A stretch of 64,000 nucleotides of DNA, from the NCBI RefSeq assembly GCF_900100955.1, contig NZ_FNCC01000013.1, positions 1 to 64,000 of the forward strand. The letters are read 5' to 3'. This DNA comes from Lentzea fradiae (GTDB lineage Bacteria > Actinomycetota > Actinomycetes > Mycobacteriales > Pseudonocardiaceae). The notes beneath the pieces are model-generated. The model made no database searches. It was given only the letters and a program-made list of their open reading frames with translations, and was not told where the DNA came from. The first letter of the stretch is position 1; each line of letters starts with the position of its first letter. Positions 28,835-36,730 of this stretch are shown here, in pieces. Made by a program: the position numbers and the translations under genes.

Positions 28835-29824
28835 TCAGCCTTGCCGGCGCAGGGCCCACACGGTGCCCGCCAGCAGCAGGACCGCGAGCCCTCCGTAGAG
28901 CGCCGCGTCGTAGACGTGCGCCAGCCAGGCGCTGCCGTCAGGGATGACGGTCAGGTAGCTCTTCACCGAGCCCTTCTCCGCCAGGCACGCCGTGAAGACG
29001 TCCTGCGCGTCCGGCCCTTCCGGGGCCGACGCCTTGCAGGCGTCGATCACCGCGAGGGACTCCCCCTTCGGCACCGGCCGCCCCGCGGCGTCGAGCATGC
29101 CCGACTCCAGCTCCAGGCCGCCGTCCGCGCGCAGGTTCACGTCCGAGGTCACCGGGGCCTCCCGCCGCTCGGACGGCACCCACCTGCTCGCCACCCCGGA
29201 CAGGACGACGCGCAGCGCGACGAACGCGGTGAGTCCCGCGGTCATCGCCACAAGGGTGCGGCGGGTCACGGCGCCGAGGAAGGCACCGAGCAGGAAGGCG
29301 ACGAGCGCGTACGCTGCCGGGGAGACGTGGTCGATGCCGAAGTTGAAGGGGTTGAACGGACCGTTCAACCGCGGCCCCAGCACGCCGGCGGCGGTCAGCC
29401 ACCACCACACCAGGTACTGCAGCAAGACCAGCACCACCAGTGCGGGCACCAGTGCGACGACCAGCTTGACGAACATCCACCGGGTGCGGCTCACGGACTG
29501 GGTGAAGGCCAGCACGTGGGTGCCCTGCTCCAGTTCCGCGGCGAACAGCGGCGCGCCGAGGAACACGCCGATCAGGGCGGGCAGCACGATGATCAGGAAA
29601 CGGGCGGCTTCGAAGAGATAGTCCCACTCCGTCACGAACGCCTTCACCGCACCGTCCGGCGCGGGACACTCGTCGAGCGTCGTGACGCACTGCGTGAGCT
29701 GCGCGGAGGCGAGCGCGTCGAGCATGTTCGACCGCAGCAGGACGATGACGCCCGCACCGACGACGAGCGCTCCGATGAGCACGAGCAACTGAAGGCGCTG
29801 CAACCGCAGCGTGGCCCAGATCAT
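28835..29824 (-). CDS. ABC transporter permease
   Basis: This 329-residue polytopic membrane protein has TM1 near 10-30 (LLVLIGALVVGAGVIVLL), a cluster of four or five hydrophobic segments between 75 and 215, and a final one near 300-320 (LYGGLAVLLLAGTVWAL). Extracytoplasmic loops carry cysteines (TQCVTTLDECP; DACKA; TACLA). It is the only permease for two ATPases, so the exporter is probably a homodimeric permease with two different ATPases. It is coupled to the upstream ATPase by an ATGA overlap. The substrate is unknown. Confidence 0.88.
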   Translation of the reverse strand: MIWATLRLQRLQLLVLIGALVVGAGVIVLLRSNMLDALASAQLTQCVTTLDECPAPDGAVKAFVTEWDYLFEAARFLIIVLPALIGVFLGAPLFAAELEQGTHVLAFTQSVSRTRWMFVKLVVALVPALVVLVLLQYLVWWWLTAAGVLGPRLNGPFNPFNFGIDHVSPAAYALVAFLLGAFLGAVTRRTLVAMTAGLTAFVALRVVLSGVASRWVPSERREAPVTSDVNLRADGGLELESGMLDAAGRPVPKGESLAVIDACKASAPEGPDAQDVFTACLAEKGSVKSYLTVIPDGSAWLAHVYDAALYGGLAVLLLAGTVWALRRQG

Positions 29825-30567
29825 GCCGCTTCCTCCTGTGCCGCCGCGCGCATGTGGTGGAGGACGAGCTGACCGAGCGGGGTGCCGTCGGCGCTGAGCC
29901 GGTTCACATCTCCCGCCAGCACGATCCGTCCACTGTGGAGCAGCACGAGATGGTCGCACACCCCTTCGAGCTCCGCCAGCACGTGCGAGGACAGCACGAC
30001 CGTGATGCCTTGGGTCCTCGCCTCGGCCAGCAACGCGCGCAACACCGCCTCGCGGGCGAGCGGGTCCAGGTCCGCCAGCGGCTCGTCGAGCAGCAGCAGC
30101 CGCGGGCGCTTGCCCAGCGCCAGCGCCAGCGCGACGCGGGTGCGCTGACCGCCGGACAGCGTGCCCACCTTCGCGTTCATCGGCACTTTCGCCTGCTCCA
30201 CCAGGCGCTCGGCGTACCGCTGGTCCCAGGCGGGGTTCGTCCGCGCGCCGAACTCCAGCGTCTCGGCCACGGTGAGCTGCTTGTACAACGGCTTCTGCTG
30301 CGCCAGGTACGACACCGCCGGGTGCAGTCCCCTCCCCGTCGGCCGGTCACCGAAGACGGTGATCGACCCGGCCGTGGGACGCGACATCCCGGTGACCAGG
30401 CCCATCAGCGTGCTCTTGCCGGCACCGTTCGGACCGACCAGCGCCACGACGCGGTTGTGCGGGATGACCAGGGACACCGGCCGCAACGCCCAGCCCCTGC
30501 GGTACTTCTTGCCCACGCCGTCGGTGTGGACGGGAAGCGCCGGTCCGGAGTGACTTCGGGTGCTCAC
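29821..30567 (-). CDS. ABC transporter ATP-binding protein, first gene of the YtrA-type operon
   Basis: This 248-residue ATPase has Walker A GPNGAGKST, canonical signature LSGGQ, Walker B LLLLDEPLADLD and H-loop SSHVL. The GTG at 30567 was chosen because an excellent ribosome-binding site (AAAGGAGG) stands 5 nt upstream; the frame remains open to 30606 but without support. It is paralogous to the ATPase at 27550-28404. It heads the operon ATPase - permease - GntR - ATPase. Confidence 0.92.
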   Translation of the reverse strand: MSTRSHSGPALPVHTDGVGKKYRRGWALRPVSLVIPHNRVVALVGPNGAGKSTLMGLVTGMSRPTAGSITVFGDRPTGRGLHPAVSYLAQQKPLYKQLTVAETLEFGARTNPAWDQRYAERLVEQAKVPMNAKVGTLSGGQRTRVALALALGKRPRLLLLDEPLADLDPLAREAVLRALLAEARTQGITVVLSSHVLAELEGVCDHLVLLHSGRIVLAGDVNRLSADGTPLGQLVLHHMRAAAQEEAA

Positions 30568-30599
30568 CGCCACCTCCTTTCGAGATCGAGGACAGCACC

Positions 30600-30637
30600 G
30601 TAACACCTTTCACTATTTCACTAGTGAAAGGTGTTAC
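30600..30637. promoter_or_regulatory. palindromic operator for the GntR/YtrA ABC operon
   Basis: A perfect 16-bp inverted repeat, GTAACACCTTTCACTA (30600-30615) and its complement (30622-30637), surrounds a TTTCAC spacer. It lies 32 bp upstream of the ATPase GTG start, where a repressor would block transcription. Nested CACTA / TAGTG half-sites are typical of GntR-type operators. Binding by the GntR protein encoded at 28401-28811 is inferred from linkage. Confidence 0.75.
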
Positions 30638-30689
30638 CCATGCCTCCCGGAGGCAACCCCGGCGGTGGGTGCGGCGTCCTACCGCGCGG

Positions 30690-31217
30690 TCACACCATGC
30701 CCTCGCGCAGGAGACGACCGCTCGCGTCGTACGCCCGGCCCACCATCGTCAGGTTCCTGAGGTCGTCCGAATAGGCGCAGAGGTAGACGTCGCCGTGCAG
30801 CTCGGCCTTGACCACCTCGCCATCGGCCAGCCGGAACTCCAGAACGGCGACCTCGGGACCGACCCGTCCGACGCCGACGACGCTGTCGTCGGGCAGGAGG
30901 ACCCCCACACCGCCCGCGAAGTAGCGGTCGTCCGGCGGTCCCACCTTCGCCTTGCTGGTCGTCCAGGCCCCGGTGACCCGGTAGGTGCAACTGACGAGCT
31001 CGTCATCGGTGACGCCCACCTCCAGCACCTGGCCCTCCAGCATCCGCAGGACGTGGCGGCGGTAGTCCGGCGGACGCTCGCACCCGTCGCCCATGATCGT
31101 CTCGATCGACGGCGCCGTCGGCGTCCCGGCGATGGCATGGACGCCACCCACGCCGTAACCGAAGGCCAGCGTGGCGACCACCGCGAGCCCGACTGGCACG
31201 AACCCGGTGATTTTCAT
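30690..31217 (-). CDS. secreted protein of unknown function
   Basis: This 175-residue protein has a Sec-type signal peptide (MKITGFVPVGLAVVATLAFG, cleavage probably near Ala28-Ala30) and a mature, beta-rich domain. Three cysteines are visible (GDGCERP, VSCTYR, LCAYSD). The ATG at 31217 has a good ribosome-binding site (GGTAGGAGAC). No family is recognised. It follows the S41 peptidase gene on the same strand with a 52-bp gap and may share its transcript. Confidence 0.8.
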   Translation of the reverse strand: MKITGFVPVGLAVVATLAFGYGVGGVHAIAGTPTAPSIETIMGDGCERPPDYRRHVLRMLEGQVLEVGVTDDELVSCTYRVTGAWTTSKAKVGPPDDRYFAGGVGVLLPDDSVVGVGRVGPEVAVLEFRLADGEVVKAELHGDVYLCAYSDDLRNLTMVGRAYDASGRLLREGMV

Positions 31218-31269
31218 GTCTCCTACCAATGCCGGAGGTCCAGGGCGACGACCGCCCGCCGGGGAGAGA

Positions 31270-32154
31270 TCACGCGATGGCCGCGACCGCCTTCTCGTAG
31301 GCGACGTCGAACGCCTCGCCGGCCGGGACCGCGATGTCCGGGACCACGCCGACGCCCTCCCAGTTGGTGCCGGAGACCGGGTTGACCGCGCGGCCGTTCG
31401 GGATGGACGACTTGAGGTGCGGGCCGACGCGGTAGCGGCTGCCGGGGTGCGCGCCGCCCTTGGTGGTCTCACCGACGAGCGTGGCACGCCCGTTCTGCTG
31501 GAGGTCGTAGCTCAGCTCCTCCGCGCCGGAGAACGTGCGGGCGCTGGTGAGGACGTAGACCGGCTTCGTGCCGCCGAACTTCGGGCCCGGGACGTGCGGC
31601 AGAGTCCAGAACTGCCTCGTGGAGTCGTCCGGGCGGTTGTAGATGTCGTTGAGGTGCACGGGTTCGTCGAACAGGTAGCTGCAGACGAGCGCGACCGTGT
31701 TCGGGTCACCGCCGCCGTTCTCGCGCAGGTCGATGATCAACGCTTTGGTGTGGGCCAGGATGGTCATCGCGGCGATGAAGGCCGGGGTGGCGAACTCGGC
31801 CGGGTGCAGGAGGCTCAGCTCCAGCAGGCCGATGTTGCCCTCCAGGCGCTCGACCCTGCGGATGCCGAACGCGTCCTGCTCGGCCGCCCTCCGGTACTCC
31901 TCCGGGTCCCACGCCTCGTCCTCACCGGTCTCCGGCACCTCCTCCTCGCTGTGCAGCAACCGGAGGTGCTTGTCCCCGTTGACCGTCTGCATGTCCTCGG
32001 TCACGAGCTTGGCGAACCCCTGGTCGTCCAGACCGGAGTAGACGCCCTCGGCGTGCCGGGCGCGCAGGACCTTCGCGACCTCGTCGGCCACGTCGGGGAA
32101 CACGTAGTAGGAAGCGAGCTGGGAGCAGAGGAGTTCTAGTTCGCGTTCACGCAC
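31270..32154 (-). CDS. S41-family peptidase (tail-specific/IRBP-like)
   Basis: This 294-residue protein has an N-terminal helical region like interphotoreceptor-retinoid-binding-protein modules (SQLASYYVFPDVADEVAKVL) followed by the S41 catalytic core. ALIIDLRENGGGDPNTV contains the structural glycines, and the nucleophile Ser is in TSARTFSGAEEL near residue 215. There is no PDZ domain and no signal peptide, so it may be cytoplasmic. GTG start at 32154. Confidence 0.88.
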   Translation of the reverse strand: MRERELELLCSQLASYYVFPDVADEVAKVLRARHAEGVYSGLDDQGFAKLVTEDMQTVNGDKHLRLLHSEEEVPETGEDEAWDPEEYRRAAEQDAFGIRRVERLEGNIGLLELSLLHPAEFATPAFIAAMTILAHTKALIIDLRENGGGDPNTVALVCSYLFDEPVHLNDIYNRPDDSTRQFWTLPHVPGPKFGGTKPVYVLTSARTFSGAEELSYDLQQNGRATLVGETTKGGAHPGSRYRVGPHLKSSIPNGRAVNPVSGTNWEGVGVVPDIAVPAGEAFDVAYEKAVAAIA

Positions 32155-32191
32155 CGGACGTACGGTAATCGCGCGTCCGGTACGCGTCAGC

Positions 32192-33031
32192 TCAATTCCG
32201 CTGGTCCCGCGCGGAGGCGTAGAGGCACACCGCGGCGGCCGTCGCGAGGTTCAGGCTCTCGGCCGCCCCGTACAGCGGCACCTTCAGCGACGTGTCGAGC
32301 TTCGCGACCACGTCGTCGGGCAGGCCGTGCGCCTCGCTGCCGAACACCCACGCCGTGGGCCGGCTCAGCTCACCCTGCGCGGAGGCCGCGACCAGGTCCT
32401 GCTCCGCGTAGCCGTCGGCGGCCACGAGCCGCAGACCGGCCCGGCGGCACGCGGCGAAGACCTCGTCCGCGTCGCGGGAGCGGGCGATCGGCAGGTGGAA
32501 GAGCGAGCCCGTGGAGGCGCGCACGCACTTGCCGTTGTGCGGGTCGACCGTGTCGCCGGCGAAGATCACCGCGTCCGCGCCCGCCGCGTCCGCCACGCGC
32601 GTGACGGTGCCCGCGTTGCCCGGGTCGGAGACCCCGTGCAGCACGGCGACGAGCCGGGGCGTGCCCCCCAGCGCGACGTCGAGGGGCTGCGGCACGACGT
32701 CGCAGACCGCGACGAGACCCTGCGGCGTGACCGTCTCCGACAGGGACGCTGCCGCCTTGTCGTCGACGTCGCTGATCCGGACGCCCTGCGACCTCGCCGC
32801 CTGCAACAGCTCGGCGTTGCGCTCGGCGGCCGTGGCGGTGACGAACAGCTCGTGCACCGCGCCGCCGGTCCAGGCGAGTGCCTCGCGCACGGCCTGGGCT
32901 CCCTCGACGAGGAAACGCCCTGCCTTGTCACGACCCTGGCGGCGCGTCAGGTGGCGAGCAGCAACGACCCGAGGCGTCCGTTCGGTGAACGGAGCTGCCT
33001 CGGGTCGGTGTGCTCGGGCGTGCTGGCTCAG
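32192..33031 (-). CDS. TrmH/SpoU-family RNA 2'-O-methyltransferase
   Basis: This SPOUT methyltransferase of about 279 residues has an N-terminal substrate-binding domain ([13 protein letters not shown]) and a knotted C-terminal domain with motif 1 [19 protein letters not shown], motif 2 [14 protein letters not shown] and motif 3 [18 protein letters not shown]. It probably modifies 23S rRNA. No ATG, GTG or TTG exists in frame near the expected N-terminus. The only near-cognate codon in position is CTG at 33031, which overlaps the rplT stop as CTGA with a GGGGACAGGG stretch upstream. I use it as the start with moderate confidence; the 3' boundary is firm. Confidence 0.88.
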   Translation of the reverse strand: MSQHARAHRPEAAPFTERTPRVVAARHLTRRQGRDKAGRFLVEGAQAVREALAWTGGAVHELFVTATAAERNAELLQAARSQGVRISDVDDKAAASLSETVTPQGLVAVCDVVPQPLDVALGGTPRLVAVLHGVSDPGNAGTVTRVADAAGADAVIFAGDTVDPHNGKCVRASTGSLFHLPIARSRDADEVFAACRRAGLRLVAADGYAEQDLVAASAQGELSRPTAWVFGSEAHGLPDDVVAKLDTSLKVPLYGAAESLNLATAAAVCLYASARDQRN

Positions 33032-33417
33032 GCCCTGTCCCCGGCCGGAGCGTTCACGTCGGCCGGGAGCGCGCCGCGCGCGATCTCGACCAGCGCCGCG
33101 AAGGCGGTGGCGTCGGTGACGGCGAGGTCCGCGAGGATCTTGCGGTCGACCTCGACGCCGCCCAGGCGCAGACCCTGGATCAGGCGGTTGTAGGTCATGC
33201 CGTTCGCGCGGGCGGCGGCGTTGATCCGCTGGATCCACAGCTTGCGGAAGTCGCCCTTGCGCGCACGCCGGTCGCGGTACGCGTAGTTGAGCGAGTGGAG
33301 CACCTGCTCCTTGGCCTTGCGGTACAGCCTCGAGCGCTGGCCGCGGTAACCGCTGGCGAGCTCGAGGGTGGTACGGCGCTTCTTCTGGGCGTTCACAGCC
33401 CGCTTGACGCGTGCCAC
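33028..33417 (-). CDS. rplT: 50S ribosomal protein L20
   Basis: L20 binds 23S rRNA early in large-subunit assembly. The 129-residue protein has the family features: basic N-terminus [20 protein letters not shown], then [20 protein letters not shown] and [20 protein letters not shown]. The GTG start at 33417 gives the normal N-terminus. A Pro/Ala-rich tail of about 10 residues is added at the C-terminus, typical of actinobacteria. It is third in the infC-rpmI-rplT operon. Confidence 0.98.
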   Translation of the reverse strand: MARVKRAVNAQKKRRTTLELASGYRGQRSRLYRKAKEQVLHSLNYAYRDRRARKGDFRKLWIQRINAAARANGMTYNRLIQGLRLGGVEVDRKILADLAVTDATAFAALVEIARGALPADVNAPAGDRA

Positions 33418-33496
33418 GGGTCCATCCTGTCGATCTCATGGGGAGCGAGGGGTCGGGGCCCTCGCCCCCGAGTTAGCTAGGGGGTGTCGAAGCGGG

Positions 33497-33691
33497 TCAG
33501 AGACCGAGCAGCTTCTTGATGCGCGGCGCGTCGTTGTCCGACACGACGGCGGTGCCGGTCATGCGACGCGTCACCTTGCTGGACTTCTTCTCCAGGATGT
33601 GGCGCTTGCCGGCCTTCTCCCGGAGGATCTTGCCGCTGCCGGTGACCTTGAACCGCTTCGAGGTCCCGCTGTGCGTCTTGTTCTTCGGCAT
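33497..33691 (-). CDS. rpmI: 50S ribosomal protein L35
   Basis: This 64-residue basic protein has the L35 signature [20 protein letters not shown] near its start and the C-terminal [11 protein letters not shown]. It lies between infC and rplT, the universal bacterial order. The 79-bp gap to rplT contains a GCGAGGG / CCCTCGC hairpin at 33447-33467, possibly an operon-internal control element. Confidence 0.98.
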   Translation of the reverse strand: MPKNKTHSGTSKRFKVTGSGKILREKAGKRHILEKKSSKVTRRMTGTAVVSDNDAPRIKKLLGL

Positions 33692-33745
33692 TTCCGTCCT
33701 CGTCTCGTGCTACCCACCGGGTCGGGGGCGGCCATGCGTCCGGTT

Positions 33746-34354
33746 CTACTCGGCGGCGGTCTCGGCGCCGTCGGTGTCGACGGCGTCGTCCTGCTTGACC
33801 GAACGCGGCTTGATGTTCTTGTGCGGCGCCAACACCATGATCATGTTGCGGCCGTCCTGCTTGGGGTTGGACTCGACGAAGCCCAGCTCCGCGACGTCCT
33901 CCGCCAGCCTCTGCAGCAACCGGTAACCGAGCTCGGGGCGCGACTGCTCTCGTCCGCGGAACATGATGGTCACCTTGACCTTGTTCCCGTGGGAGAGGAA
34001 GCGGGCCACGTGGCCCTTCTTCGTCTGGTAGTCGTGCGGGTCGATCTTCGGCCGGAGCTTCTGCTCCTTGATGACGGTCAGCTGCTGGTTACGGCGAGAC
34101 TCACGAGCCTTCTGAGCGGTCTCGTACTTGAACTTGCCGTAGTCCATGAGCTTGCAGACCGGAGGTCGAGCCTGCGCGGCGACCTCGACGAGGTCCAGAT
34201 CCGCTTCCTGCGCGAGTCGGAGTGCGTCCTCGATGCGAACGATCCCGACCTGCTCGCCGTTCGGTCCGACCAGACGGACCTCGGGCACGCGGATTCGGTC
34301 GTTGATGCGCGGCTCGGTGCTCACAGGAGCACCTCGGTTCGAGGGACTTGTCAT
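33746..34354 (-). CDS. infC: translation initiation factor IF-3
   Basis: IF-3 binds the 30S subunit, blocks early 50S joining and checks start codons. The protein contains the N-domain block [20 protein letters not shown], the linker [15 protein letters not shown] and the C-domain [20 protein letters not shown]. An acidic tail ([14 protein letters not shown]) follows. Two starts are plausible: ATG 34354 (with AAAGGA upstream, 202 residues) and GTG 34324 (with GAGG upstream, 192 residues), the latter giving the conserved STEPRIN N-terminus. Confidence 0.97.
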   Translation of the reverse strand: MTSPSNRGAPVSTEPRINDRIRVPEVRLVGPNGEQVGIVRIEDALRLAQEADLDLVEVAAQARPPVCKLMDYGKFKYETAQKARESRRNQQLTVIKEQKLRPKIDPHDYQTKKGHVARFLSHGNKVKVTIMFRGREQSRPELGYRLLQRLAEDVAELGFVESNPKQDGRNMIMVLAPHKNIKPRSVKQDDAVDTDGAETAAE

Positions 34355-34391
34355 TCACGTCCTTTGAGACTCGTTTGCGCCAAAGACAAGA

Positions 34392-34419
34392 GCCCCGTCG
34401 TCGATGTCGACGACAGGGC
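34392..34419 (-). promoter_or_regulatory. attenuator-like hairpin in the infC leader
   Basis: On the minus strand the leader forms a 13-bp stem (GCCCTGTCGTCGA with a complement containing one G-U pair, 34407-34419 and 34392-34404). It is followed at once by the T-rich run TCTTGTCTTT. This is the shape of an intrinsic terminator placed about 40 nt before infC, so premature termination may control the infC-rpmI-rplT operon, as leaders do in Firmicutes. The regulator is unknown. Confidence 0.55.
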
Positions 34420-34571
34420 CCGCTTCCGACCGATCGCAAACCTGTCCCTCGGACGCCCGTGCGCCCTGAGCCAGGAGGACCGGACCCGGCCACCTCAAGA
34501 AGCGGTGATCGCGGGTGGGAGCGGGGCTCCACTTGCCGCTCTCGCACTAACGAGAGCTGGTCGCGTCGGAA

Positions 34572-34594
34572 ATACTACCAGACGCCGCTGTCAA
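34572..34594 (-). promoter_or_regulatory. probable infC operon promoter elements
   Basis: On the minus strand there is a perfect TTGACA (34589-34594) and a TAGTAT (34572-34577). They are only 11 bp apart, too close for a standard sigma-70 promoter, so one of them is probably used with a partner I cannot identify. The position, about 220 bp before infC and just upstream of the leader hairpin, fits the operon promoter. Confidence 0.4.
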
Positions 34595-34639
34595 CCCCCG
34601 AATCGCGGTCCCGCGACCTCGGCTTGCTTGAATGGGCGG

Positions 34640-34981
34640 GTGACCGATCCGCTTGACGAAAGCATCCGCGACCTCGGCGACGTCCCCAGCATCGAGGTGA
34701 TCAGCCGGGCCGCCGTGATGCTGCTGTCCGCCGCCGCGGAGCGCCTGGGCCTCGCCGACCCGGACCCCGACAACTCCCCGCGCCGCGACCTGGACGAGGC
34801 CCGCCGCCTGATCACGGGCCTGGCCGGCCTGGTGACGGCGACCTCGGAGTACCTCGGCCCGCACGCGGCCCCGCTCAAGGACGGCCTGCAGTCGGTCCAG
34901 CGGGCGTTCCGCGAGGCGTCCGCCGTGCCGGACGAGCCCGGCCAGGGCCCCGGCGAGAAGTACACCGGCCCCGTCTACTGA
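34640..34981 (+). CDS. DUF1844-family protein
   Basis: This 113-residue protein runs from the GTG at 34640. The core IEVISRAAVMLLSAAAERLG is followed by DLDEARRLITGLAGLVTATS and LKDGLQSVQRAFREAS. This helical pattern is that of DUF1844, a small family of unknown function often found beside infC in actinobacteria. The tail is Pro/Gly-rich. It is divergent from infC and only 1 bp from the convergent membrane-protein gene. Confidence 0.85.
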   Translation: MTDPLDESIRDLGDVPSIEVISRAAVMLLSAAAERLGLADPDPDNSPRRDLDEARRLITGLAGLVTATSEYLGPHAAPLKDGLQSVQRAFREASAVPDEPGQGPGEKYTGPVY

Positions 34982-34982
34982 C

Positions 34983-35618
34983 CTACTGGTCCGCCCTGAC
35001 CACCACGGGCTCCCACGGCTCCGCCTTGATCTGGAACACCGCGCTGGCCCGCTGGCCGGTCGCGGCCCGGAACGTGACGGCGGAGCCGTTGTGGAGCGGC
35101 CCGACGTCGAGGTGCTCCGACGGCGGCTCGTCGTACTGCGAGAGCCCCAGCACCCTGCTGCCCGGCACCACCGAGACGGTGAGCCGCTCGATCACGGCGG
35201 GCCCGCCGAAGTAGCTGAGCCGGAACTCGTCCGGCGCGGCCGGCGTGATCGCGAACGTCGGCATCCCGCGCCGCTGCCGCTCGGCCGCGAGCACCTCGGC
35301 GATCTCGTTGATCTGCACCGCCGCCTGCTGGGCACTGGCCTGCGCCTCGTCCGCCAGCAGCCGAGCGGCCCCGGCGGCCTCCTCGGCCTTCGCGGTCGCC
35401 TGCCGGGCCTCTTCGACGGCGTTCTTGGCCTGCAACGCGCTGGACGTGGCCTGCTCGACGGCCTTGCGCGCCGCCCGCGCCTCGTCCATCGCCTTCTCGG
35501 CGGCGTCCTGGGCCTTGCCCGCGGCCTGCGTGGCCTTCTTCGCCTCCCGCGCCTGCCACAACGCGACGGCCGTCGCGCACAGCGCCACGACCGCGGCGAC
35601 CACCGCGACGGCGTTCAC
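34983..35618 (-). CDS. single-TM protein with Ala-rich coiled coil, function unknown
   Basis: This 211-residue protein has an N-terminal membrane anchor (residues 3-22, AVAVVAAVVALCATAVALW). A long Ala/Glu/Lys coiled coil runs from about 25 to 115 (AAGKAQDAAEKAMDEARAAR), and a globular beta-rich C-terminal domain from about 120 to 211 (FAITPAAPDEFRLSYFGGPA). It is a plausible membrane-tethered scaffold. The GTG at 35618 overlaps the stop of the upstream membrane-protein gene (GTGA), so both are cotranslated. No family is recognised. Confidence 0.75.
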   Translation of the reverse strand: MNAVAVVAAVVALCATAVALWQAREAKKATQAAGKAQDAAEKAMDEARAARKAVEQATSSALQAKNAVEEARQATAKAEEAAGAARLLADEAQASAQQAAVQINEIAEVLAAERQRRGMPTFAITPAAPDEFRLSYFGGPAVIERLTVSVVPGSRVLGLSQYDEPPSEHLDVGPLHNGSAVTFRAATGQRASAVFQIKAEPWEPVVVRADQ

Positions 35619-36205
35619 GCCCGCACCCCCAGCGCCAGGAGCTGGCGGCGGGCCAGCTCGTCGATGACGTCGGTGTCGCCCGTCCGCCACGCCACGGCGG
35701 GATCGCCGTCGAACTTCGCCAGCTGCCGCGGGCTGAGGCTGGTGAGCGCCCGCAACGCGAGCAGGTCCGGCTTGTCCCTGAGCTTCAGGGTGTTGCCCGC
35801 CTTGCGCGCGTAGTGCAGCCGCACCGGCAACCAGGTGATCAGCAGGAACAGGACGGGCACCGCCACGATCGCGGTGGCCAGCCAGAACGCGGAGTCCTGC
35901 ACGACCGCGATCTGCGCGTTGCCCGCGCTGGTGAGCGTCTCCCCCGCCCTGGTGCCGTTGCCCAGGGCACCGGCCAGGTCACCGCCGACGAGCGGCAGGC
36001 CCCTGGCCTTGTCGGCGGCGTTGGTGAAGACGTCGCGAATGCTGCCGCCCGCGTTGACCAGGCCGTCGCCGGGGGCTCGCAGCTCCAGGACCCAGTCGTG
36101 GACGGTGGTGGCCACCCAGATCCACACCGCCACCCACGCCACGGCCGAGAGGTCGGCGATCACCTGCCCGGCGAGCCTGACCGGTCTGTCCGCGTACCAC
36201 TTCAT
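35615..36205 (-). CDS. two-TM membrane protein of unknown function
   Basis: This 196-residue protein starts at ATG 36205. TM1 lies at about 15-35 (IADLSAVAWVAVWIWVAT). A periplasmic-side loop of about 80 residues (NAGGSIRDVFTNAADKARGL) is followed by TM2 at about 105-127 (WLATAIVAVPVLFLLITWLP) and a basic cytoplasmic tail that includes LALRALTSLSPRQLAKFD. It is the first gene of a two-gene unit with the coiled-coil protein. Confidence 0.75.
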   Translation of the reverse strand: MKWYADRPVRLAGQVIADLSAVAWVAVWIWVATTVHDWVLELRAPGDGLVNAGGSIRDVFTNAADKARGLPLVGGDLAGALGNGTRAGETLTSAGNAQIAVVQDSAFWLATAIVAVPVLFLLITWLPVRLHYARKAGNTLKLRDKPDLLALRALTSLSPRQLAKFDGDPAVAWRTGDTDVIDELARRQLLALGVRA

Positions 36206-36280
36206 ACCGGGGATCGTGCCATGAGGGGGACGGGCGGCCGTGCGAGCGGGGTGCCTCGCCGCCGTGCCGAGTCCACCCGG

Positions 36281-36324
36281 ACGGGAAACAGGCACCCCCG
36301 GACCCGAGAGTGCCCGTTTCCCGT
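36281..36324 (-). terminator. terminator of the IclR-RidA operon
   Basis: A 15-bp inverted repeat, ACGGGAAACAGGCAC (36281-36295) and GTGCCCGTTTCCCGT (36310-36324), with one G-U wobble, lies 10 bp past the ridA-like stop codon. Confidence 0.7.
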
Positions 36325-36334
36325 TGTGCGGCAA

Positions 36335-36730
36335 TCAGTCGACGACGGCCAGCGCGTCGATCTCCACCAGCAGACCGGCGGGCAGACCGACGTAGACGGT
36401 GGTGCGCGCGGGTGCCGGGTCCGTCACGAACTCGCCGTAGACCTCGTTGAGCTCCGCGAAGTGCGCGGTGTCGGTGAGGTAGACGCGGATCATCACGACG
36501 TCGTCGATCGACGCGCCACCGGCGGCGAGGACGGCGTTGAGGTTCGCGAACGTCTGGCGGGTCTGCTCGGCGACGGTGGTGCCGACGACCTCGCCGGTCT
36601 TGGGGTCGAACGCGACCTGTCCCGCCACCTGCAGGATGTTGCCCTTGCGCACACCCTGCGAGAAGCGGGCCACCGGCTGCGGGGCGTCGGCGGTCTTGAT
36701 CTCAACCTTGGACAACGGGAACTCCCTCAT
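36335..36730 (-). CDS. RidA-family enamine/imine deaminase
   Basis: RidA proteins hydrolyse reactive 2-aminoacrylate-type enamines released by PLP dehydratases. The 131-residue protein has the family core RFSQGVRKGNILQVAGQVAF, the loop QTRQTFANLNAVLAAGGAS and the ligand-binding Arg region PAPARTTVYVGLP. Its ATG at 36730 overlaps the stop of the IclR gene, so the two are cotranslated. The nearby D-serine-dehydratase-like enzyme is the obvious source of its substrate. Confidence 0.93.
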   Translation of the reverse strand: MREFPLSKVEIKTADAPQPVARFSQGVRKGNILQVAGQVAFDPKTGEVVGTTVAEQTRQTFANLNAVLAAGGASIDDVVMIRVYLTDTAHFAELNEVYGEFVTDPAPARTTVYVGLPAGLLVEIDALAVVD

